This document shows positions 58,960 through 64,000 of a stretch of DNA of 64,000 nucleotides, one piece after another. The position numbers and the translations under genes are program-made. The notes below the pieces were generated by a model. The model was not told where the DNA came from, searched no databases, and was given only the letters and a program-made list of their open reading frames with translations. The stretch spans positions 1-64,000 of the forward strand of contig DASRBO010000015.1 in NCBI GenBank assembly GCA_035653595.1. Direction: 5' to 3'. The stretch comes from DASRBO01 sp035653595. GTDB taxonomy: Bacteria > Actinomycetota > Acidimicrobiia > Acidimicrobiales > JAJPHE01. The first letter of the stretch is position 1. The number at the start of each line of letters is the position of its first letter.

Positions 58960-61125
58960 ATGACCGACGGCACTGGTTTCCGGCGGGTTCCGGCGATGGC
59001 AGTGACGCTGGCACTGGTGGTGGCGGCGAGCCTGCTGGTGACGGCGGTGGCCGGCGTCTCCCGGCCCGCCGGGGCCTCCCCGCCCGGACCGGAGACCGCC
59101 ACCAGCGGCGGCGCCTGGGGCACCTACCACGCCGACAGCGCTCGCTCCGGTGTCGACCCCTCCGGTGCGAGCCTCGACCCGCCCCAGTCGGCCTGGACCT
59201 CGCCCGCCCTCGACGGCCAGATCTACGCCGAGCCCCTGGTGTGGGGCCCCTTGGTGATCGTGGCCACCGAGCACGACACGGTCTACGGGCTCTCCGCCGC
59301 CGACGGATCGGTGGTCTGGTCGACCCACGTGGGGACGCCGGTGCCCCAGTCCTCGCTGCCGTGCGGTGACGTCGACCCCGAAGGCATCACCGCCACCCCG
59401 GCCATCGAGGCCTCCAGCGGGCGGCTCTTCGCCCTGGCCGAGGTCCTCGCCAACGGGGCGGTCGCCCATGAGCTGGTGGCCCTCGACGCCGGCACCGGCA
59501 AGGTGCTGTTCACCGAGTCGGCCGACCCGGCGGGCATGACGCCGACGGTGCAGCAGGCCCGGGCGGCCATGGCCGTCAGCGGGGGCCGGGTCTACATGGC
59601 CTACGGGGGCCTCGACGGGGACTGCGGCAGCTACCACGGCTGGGTGGTCGCCGCCCCCACCTCGGGACCCGGGTCGTCGATGTCCTACCAGGTGCCCACC
59701 CACCGCGAGGGAGGCATATGGGCCCCGGCCGGGGTGAGCGTGGACGGCGCCGGGGATGTGTGGGTTGCCACCGGCAACGGCGATTCGACCACGACCTACG
59801 ACGAGGGCAACAGCGTCCTCAAGCTGTCGCCCACCCTGACCCTGCTGGATTCCTTCGCCCCCTCCGACTGGGCACAGCTCAACTCGAACGACACCGACCT
59901 CGGGTCCACCGGACCGGAGCTGCTGCAGGACAACCTCGTCTTCCAGGTGGGCAAGGGGGCGACCGGGTACCTGCTCGACGGCGGCCACCTCGGTGGCATC
60001 GGCGGCCAGCTGTACTCCGGAAGCGTCTGTTTCACCATCGGCGGCGACGCCTACCGCCCGCCGGACGTCTTCGTCGGCTGCAACTCGGGCGTGAAGGACG
60101 TCCGGGTGACGACCAGCCCGCCGTCGTTCCGGGTGGCCTGGTCCGGTCCGAGCGGGGCGACCGGGCCCCCGATCTTCGCCGGCGGCCTGGTGTGGTCGGC
60201 CGGCTCGTCCGCCCGCACCCTCTATGGCCTCGACCCCGCATCGGGGGCGGTGGTCGCTTCGCTGCCCACCGGCTCCATGGCGTCGTTCGCCACGCCGGCG
60301 GTTGGCGATGGCCTGCTGGTGCTGGCCACGGGTACGACGGTGCGAGCCTGGACCGGGCCGCCCACCACGGCGTCGAAGTACTGGCTGAGCGGGAGCGACG
60401 GCTCGGTGTACTCCTTCGGCTCGGCGGGGTACTACGGCTCGGCCCGGGGCCTGGCCCTCAAGAGCCCGATGGCAGGCATGGCGCCCACCCCCGACGGCGA
60501 CGGCTACTGGCTGGTCGGGGCCGACGGCGGGGTGTTCACCTTCGGCGACGCCCGCTTCTTCGGGTCGGCCGGCGACATCCGGCTCAACCGGCCCATCGTC
60601 GGCATGGCGCCCACCCCCGACGGCGACGGCTACTGGCTGGTGGCGTCGGACGGCGGGATGTTCACCTTCGGCGACGCCCGCTTCCTCGGGTCGGCCGGCG
60701 CCATCCGGCTCAACCGGCCCATCGTCGGCATGGCGCCCACCCCCGACGGCAACGGCTACTGGCTGGTGGCGTCCGACGGCGGGATCTTCACCTTCGGCGA
60801 CGCTCGTTTCCTCGGCTCGACCGGATCGCTACGGCTCAACGCCCCGGTGGTGGGCATGGCGCCCACCCCCGACGGCAACGGCTACTGGCTGGTGGCGTCG
60901 GACGGTGGGGTGTTCACCTTCGGCGACGCGCCGTTCCGGGGCTCGGCCGGTGGGCTGCACCTGGCGCGGCCGGTCGTCGGGATGGGGGCCGATGCCGCCA
61001 CCAGCGGCTACTGGCTGGTCGCCTCCGACGGGGGCGTGTTCAACTACGACGCGCCCTTCGCCGGCTCGGCGGCCGGGTCGGCCTCGGCGCCGATCGTCGG
61101 GATGGCGTCGCACGGCGCCCCCTAG
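58960..61125 (+). CDS. Secreted PQQ-like beta-propeller protein with C-terminal GYWLV repeats
   Basis: A 721-residue exported protein. Signal peptide (AMAVTLALVVAASLLVTAVAGVSRPAGA), then ~430 residues with PQQ-type blades (VYGLSAADGSVVWSTHVGTPVPQ; HELVALDAGTGKVLFTE; TLYGLDPASGAVVASL). From ~474 comes a run of 42-residue repeats with the core GYWLVASDGGVFTFGDARF and linker MAPTPDG, nearly identical over four units. Such repeats are, from memory, most common in Acidimicrobiia and may form a second propeller for binding sugars or cell wall. No catalytic residues of quinoprotein dehydrogenases are evident. Confidence 0.83.
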   Translation: MTDGTGFRRVPAMAVTLALVVAASLLVTAVAGVSRPAGASPPGPETATSGGAWGTYHADSARSGVDPSGASLDPPQSAWTSPALDGQIYAEPLVWGPLVIVATEHDTVYGLSAADGSVVWSTHVGTPVPQSSLPCGDVDPEGITATPAIEASSGRLFALAEVLANGAVAHELVALDAGTGKVLFTESADPAGMTPTVQQARAAMAVSGGRVYMAYGGLDGDCGSYHGWVVAAPTSGPGSSMSYQVPTHREGGIWAPAGVSVDGAGDVWVATGNGDSTTTYDEGNSVLKLSPTLTLLDSFAPSDWAQLNSNDTDLGSTGPELLQDNLVFQVGKGATGYLLDGGHLGGIGGQLYSGSVCFTIGGDAYRPPDVFVGCNSGVKDVRVTTSPPSFRVAWSGPSGATGPPIFAGGLVWSAGSSARTLYGLDPASGAVVASLPTGSMASFATPAVGDGLLVLATGTTVRAWTGPPTTASKYWLSGSDGSVYSFGSAGYYGSARGLALKSPMAGMAPTPDGDGYWLVGADGGVFTFGDARFFGSAGDIRLNRPIVGMAPTPDGDGYWLVASDGGMFTFGDARFLGSAGAIRLNRPIVGMAPTPDGNGYWLVASDGGIFTFGDARFLGSTGSLRLNAPVVGMAPTPDGNGYWLVASDGGVFTFGDAPFRGSAGGLHLARPVVGMGADAATSGYWLVASDGGVFNYDAPFAGSAAGSASAPIVGMASHGAP
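60478..60981 (+). repeat. Four tandem 126-bp coding repeats
   Basis: Units begin at 60478, 60604, 60730 and 60856 (each starting atggcgcccaccccc) and encode 42 residues; a degenerate unit begins at 60982. High DNA identity, including synonymous sites, suggests recent duplication or gene conversion. Confidence 0.88.
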
Positions 61126-61159
61126 CGCAGAGGTGGGCCGGCGAGGCAGGCTGGGGGGT

Positions 61160-62002
61160 ATGCCCAATTCCGACCGCTTGACCCTCATGGCCGTTCACGC
61201 CCACCCGGACGACGAGTCCTCCAGCACCGGCGGCGTGCTGGCCCGCTACTCCGACGAGGGTGTCCAGACGGTGGTGGTGACCTGCACCAACGGCGAGTAC
61301 GGGGACGGCCCCGATCACGTGAAGCCGGGCGAGGACGGCCACGACCCGGACACGGTGGCCAAGACCAGGCTGGCGGAGCTGGAGACGGCCTGCACCATCC
61401 TGGGGGTGAGCCGGCTGGAGACGCTCGGCTACCACGACTCCGGCATGCCCGACTGGCCCTACAAGGACCACCAGAGCGTGTTCTGCAACGTCCCCATGGA
61501 GGAGTCGGTCGGTCGCCTGGTCAGGCTGTTCACGGAGTACCGGCCCGACGTCGTCGTCACCTACGACGCCATGGGCGGCTACAACCACCCCGACCACCTG
61601 CAGGCGCACAACATCACGGTCGCGGCGGTGGAGCAGACCGGCATACCGGCCAAGCTCTACTTCATCTCCCGCCGCCGCAGGGACTGGGAGAAGCTGCGCG
61701 AGCAGCTCGCTGCCGCCGGGGTGGAGCTGCCGGCACCGCCTCAGCGCCCTCAGAGCGAGGAGTGGCTCAAGCGGATGGAGGAGATGGAGAAGCGCATCAC
61801 CACCACCGTGGACACGTCGAAGTGGGCGGCCCGCAAGCGCGACGCGTTGGTGGCCCACGCCAGCCAGCTCGACCAGTCGTGGTGGACCCGGATACCGGCG
61901 GAGGCCTTCGGCGAGGTCTTCGCCCACGAGAGCTTCATCCGGGCCGAGGACCGCACCGGGGCGCCGGTGCCGGAGGAGGACCTCTTCGCCGGCCTGCGCT
62001 GA
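61160..62002 (+). CDS. mca: LmbE-family deacetylase, mycothiol S-conjugate amidase-like
   Basis: A 280-residue zinc enzyme of the Mca/MshB group. VHAHPDDESSSTGGVLARY has the first His-Pro-Asp-Asp zinc site; GGYNHPDHLQAHNITVAAVEQTG has the second. The length and the block CTNGEYGDGPDH fit Mca, which splits mycothiol conjugates during detoxification, rather than MshB of mycothiol synthesis, though the two are hard to separate by eye. ATG 61160 has a GGGGGGT run upstream. It converges with the DevR-like gene 9 nt away. Confidence 0.82.
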   Translation: MPNSDRLTLMAVHAHPDDESSSTGGVLARYSDEGVQTVVVTCTNGEYGDGPDHVKPGEDGHDPDTVAKTRLAELETACTILGVSRLETLGYHDSGMPDWPYKDHQSVFCNVPMEESVGRLVRLFTEYRPDVVVTYDAMGGYNHPDHLQAHNITVAAVEQTGIPAKLYFISRRRRDWEKLREQLAAAGVELPAPPQRPQSEEWLKRMEEMEKRITTTVDTSKWAARKRDALVAHASQLDQSWWTRIPAEAFGEVFAHESFIRAEDRTGAPVPEEDLFAGLR

Positions 62003-62011
62003 GGCGGTCCG

Positions 62012-62674
62012 TCAGGGGCCCTGCTGGCGGCGCCGCTCGCTGAGGCGGGCGGCGTAGGCGGCGGCCTCGCTGCGCCGCTCCATTCCCAGCTTGGCCAGCA
62101 GGTGGCTGACGTAGTTCTTGACCGTCTTCTCCGCCAGGTACATGGCCGCCCCGATCTGGCGGTTGGTCATCCCTTCGGCGATGTAGTCGAGGATCCTCCG
62201 CTCCTGGGGGCTGAGCTCGGACAGGGGGTCCTCCTCCGGCTGCGGCGCCCGGAGGCGGTCGAGGACCCTGGCGGTGACGGCCGGGTCGAGGAGGCTCTCG
62301 CCCCGGGCCACCCGGCGCACGGCGTCGATCAGCTCCGAGCCGCGGATCTGCTTGAGCACGTAGCCCGAAGCGCCGGCCATGATCGAGGAGAACAGCGCCT
62401 CGTCGTCGGCGTAGCTGGTCAGTATTACGCAGGCCACCTCGGGGTGGGCGGAGCGGATGTCGCGGCAGACCTCGATGCCGTTGATCCTGTCGTCGCCCAG
62501 ACGCACGTCGAGGATGGCGACATCGGGTTGGGTGGGCGGTATCCGTGTCAGGGCCTCCTCACCGTTGGCGGCCTCACCGACCACGGTCATGTCGTCCTCG
62601 GTGGCCACCAGGTCGCGAATGCCCCGGCGGACCAGCTCGTGGTCGTCGAGCAGGAACACCTTGATCTGGTCCAT
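62012..62674 (-). CDS. DevR/DosR-like NarL-family response regulator
   Basis: A 220-residue regulator with strong resemblance to DosR of mycobacteria: VFLLDDHELVRRGIRDLVA, phospho-acceptor Asp56 (VAILDVRLGDDRINGIEVCRDI), ILTSYADDEALFSSIMAGASGYVLK with Lys108, and the HTH LSPQERRILDYIAEGMTNRQIGAAMYLAEKTVKNYVSHLLAKLGMERR. DosR controls dormancy under hypoxia or NO. It is encoded 46 nt after a DevS-like gene that lacks an ATPase domain, so its kinase may lie elsewhere. Confidence 0.9.
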   Translation of the reverse strand: MDQIKVFLLDDHELVRRGIRDLVATEDDMTVVGEAANGEEALTRIPPTQPDVAILDVRLGDDRINGIEVCRDIRSAHPEVACVILTSYADDEALFSSIMAGASGYVLKQIRGSELIDAVRRVARGESLLDPAVTARVLDRLRAPQPEEDPLSELSPQERRILDYIAEGMTNRQIGAAMYLAEKTVKNYVSHLLAKLGMERRSEAAAYAARLSERRRQQGP

Positions 62675-62694
62675 CCACGCTCACCTTCCCTGTC

Positions 62695-62712
62695 GGGCCC
62701 TGGCGAGGGCCC
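62695..62712. other. Intercistronic hairpin in the sensor/regulator operon
   Basis: GGGCCCT and AGGGCCC form a perfect 7-bp stem with a GGCG loop, between the sensor stop and the regulator start. On the plus strand TTT follows, so it could end convergent transcription from the Mca side. On the minus strand it may lower read-through or protect mRNA. Confidence 0.5.
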
Positions 62713-62720
62713 TTTGTAGA

Positions 62721-63410
62721 TCATCCCCGCCCATCGTCACGCAGATCGAAGATGGTGGTGCGGATACGCGTGATCGTCTCGTCCAGGTCCCCGACCACCG
62801 CCTCCAGCCGGCGCGCCGCCTCGTCCCCCAGCGCCAGCCGGGCGGCCGACTGCAGGGAGAGGGCGGAGGCGAACAGCCGCTGGATCACCTCGTCGTGGAG
62901 CTGGCGCGCTATGCGCTCCCTCTCCTCCGCCACCCGCAGCTCGGCGACTCGACGGCTGAGCCGTTCGTTCTCGAAGGCTATTCCCGCCGCCGTGGCCAGG
63001 CTCATCACCACCTGTTCGTCCTCCTCGGAGAACTGCCTGGCCCCGGTCTTGTCCGTGAGGTACAGGGACCCGAAGACGTGCTCGCGCCCCATGACGGGGA
63101 CGCCGAGGAACGAGGTGACCGCCGGGTGCCCCGGGGGGAGCCGAGCGCCGAGGCGGTGCCGGCTCAGGTCGGTCAGTCGCAGCGGCCCGGGCTCGAGAAC
63201 CAGGAGCCCCAGCAGGCCGGCGCCGGCTGGGCGGCGCCCGGTGGAGGGCCCACCCTCGGCGTCGATGCCCACGGTGGCGAACTGGGTCAGCGCCCCCGCC
63301 GGGTCCAGCAGCCCCAGGGCGCCGTGGCGGGCATCGACCAGGGCGGCGGCCGACTCCACCAGCCGGTGCAGCCTGGTGGTTGAGTCGAGGCCGGCTTCGA
63401 CCGCCACCAC
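62721..63410 (-). CDS. DevS-like GAF sensor lacking the HATPase domain
   Basis: A 229-residue protein: one GAF domain (~15-150; GALGLLDPAGALTQFATVGID, FLGVPVMGREHVFGSLYLTDK) and a HisKA_3 dimerisation helix with His172 (ERERIARQLHDEVIQRLFASAL), then ETITRIRTTIFDL and a stop. The ATP-binding domain that follows in DevS/DosS is absent and not encoded in the 46 nt before the regulator gene. Upstream the frame stays open (RISDPAQLRRLLEAV, as in DevS) but holds no start codon, so GTG 63410 is the first possible start. Either a kinase-dead sensor or a decayed gene. Confidence 0.8.
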   Translation of the reverse strand: MVAVEAGLDSTTRLHRLVESAAALVDARHGALGLLDPAGALTQFATVGIDAEGGPSTGRRPAGAGLLGLLVLEPGPLRLTDLSRHRLGARLPPGHPAVTSFLGVPVMGREHVFGSLYLTDKTGARQFSEEDEQVVMSLATAAGIAFENERLSRRVAELRVAEERERIARQLHDEVIQRLFASALSLQSAARLALGDEAARRLEAVVGDLDETITRIRTTIFDLRDDGRG

Positions 63411-63516
63411 CGCCTCCAGCAGCCGCCGCAGCTGGGCCGGATCGGAGATGCGTTGGAAGGGCGGATGAACCGCCCGCTGGGCCCGACCGTCGATCGTGAT
63501 GGTTATCGGGTCCCCC

Positions 63517-63972
63517 TCAGCCGGCCGGCTCGAAGCCGCCCCGCTCTAAGTCCGCCGGCAGGTCGTGACGGATGCGCCGGCCGGACACGAACTCGATCCG
63601 GATGCCGATCAGCCGGTTGCGCTCGCCCCTGGCCCAGGGACGGGGGGCCACCTTCTCGAACCGGGGCCGGTCCTGCTCGCCGATCTCGCCGGCGGTGCCG
63701 ATGGCGAGCACGCTCCAGCCCTCGTGGTACTGGCGGTCGGCCCAGTCCACCTCGAAGGCCACGACCGCGTTGCGCAGGGCGGCGGTCAGCTTGGTGCCCT
63801 CCGCCGTCTTGAACAGGATCGTTCCCTCGGCCACGGAGTAGTTGACCGGGAACACCGCAGGCAGGGCGCCGATGGTCACCGCTACCCGGCCCAGGGCGGC
63901 CCCGCCGAGCAGGCGCAGGCACTCGTCCTCGCTCAGCACCTCGAGGCCGTTGTCGATCAGAGGCTCGTTCAT
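63517..63972 (-). CDS. Pyridoxamine 5'-phosphate oxidase-family protein
   Basis: A 151-residue split-barrel flavin- or F420-binding protein: LLGGAALGRVAVTIGALPAVFPVNYSVAEGTILFKTAEGTKL, then VAFEVDWADRQYHEGWSVLAIGTAGEI. This group (PNPOx-like, often near DosR-type regulators and stress genes) binds FMN or F420 and seldom makes pyridoxal phosphate. ATG start; it lies upstream of the DevS-like gene on the same strand with 106 nt between. Function unknown. Confidence 0.85.
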   Translation of the reverse strand: MNEPLIDNGLEVLSEDECLRLLGGAALGRVAVTIGALPAVFPVNYSVAEGTILFKTAEGTKLTAALRNAVVAFEVDWADRQYHEGWSVLAIGTAGEIGEQDRPRFEKVAPRPWARGERNRLIGIRIEFVSGRRIRHDLPADLERGGFEPAG

Positions 63973-64000
63973 CGCCCACCAGCTCCGTCCGCCACCGCGA

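Noticed and set aside
57954..59123. Longer start for the ABC exporter ATPase
   Set aside because: The extra 82 residues are compositional noise and overlap the propeller promoter; GTG 58877 has a strong ribosome site.
60478..61118. Tandem repeats considered as a CRISPR array or non-coding satellite
   Set aside because: Period 126 bp equals 42 codons, no spacers, and the reading frame is conserved: coding repeats.
63503..63979. 158-codon minus-strand frame overlapping the PNPOx-like gene
   Set aside because: Arg/Pro/Gly-rich shadow; the other frame has the family motifs.

Overview
The window is high-GC (~70%), densely coded DNA from an actinobacterium. Actinobacterial signs are a mycothiol-conjugate-amidase-like LmbE enzyme, a DevR/DosR-like regulator, HelD, many TetR, LacI and ArsR regulators, GTG starts, 4-nt GTGA/ATGA gene overlaps, and several probably leaderless genes (-10 box 4-8 nt before the start codon). 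The GYWLVASDGGVFTFGDA repeats of the secreted protein near 59-61 kb are, from memory, commonest in Acidimicrobiia. That class is my best guess, not a proof. I saw no rRNA, tRNA, CRISPR array, prophage or insertion sequence.

Layout. (1) 1-7.9 kb: a branched-chain amino acid/amide (Liv/HAAT-type) transporter operon made of fusion proteins: an MFS-LivF chain, a LivH-LivM-LivG chain, three small coupled membrane or secreted proteins and a binding lipoprotein. (2) 8.0-16.7 kb: a PhyH oxygenase, a GH172/DUF2961 glycosidase, and a coupled block of acyl-CoA synthetase, arabinose-5-phosphate-isomerase-like protein, PfkB kinase and Zn-alcohol dehydrogenase, then a LacI regulator and a serine hydrolase. 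Two near-identical ATCGAT-centred palindromes lie in the divergent promoter. (3) 16.8-31.4 kb: mixed metabolism and regulation: dienelactone hydrolase, DUF6295, second PhyH, DUF1905, HelD, APH(3')-like kinase, ArsR plus an SRPBCC fusion, a NarL-type two-component pair, GT39-like protein, DUF2236, DUF488, monooxygenase, SDR, MaoC and TetR. (4) 31.5-46.8 kb: a second Liv system, split differently: a divergent binding protein, an LppX-like lipoprotein, LivH-LivM, and MFS-LivF-LivG in one 1060-residue chain. A coupled MoxR / DUF58 / TgpA-like / lipoprotein / lipoprotein block follows on the same strand; its transglutaminase fold has lost all three catalytic residues. (5) 46.9-58.9 kb: acyl-CoA dehydrogenase, a frameshifted esterase, amidohydrolase with divergent TetR, GNAT, methyltransferase, a small zinc-ribbon protein, LLM oxidoreductase, SulP permease and an ABC-2 exporter. 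(6) 59-64 kb: a secreted PQQ-type propeller with tandem repeats, an Mca-like amidase, a DevR-like regulator, a DevS-like sensor lacking its ATPase domain, and a PNPOx-family protein.

The most unusual signal is the repeated covalent joining of an MFS permease to Liv ABC ATPases, in two paralogous clusters where LivG sits on different chains. This points to a hybrid MFS/ABC transport machine. A second candidate system is the GH172 / pentose kinase / arabinose-5-phosphate isomerase set under a LacI repressor, which could form a D-arabinose salvage route. Functions are inferred from motifs and context only; no database search was possible.
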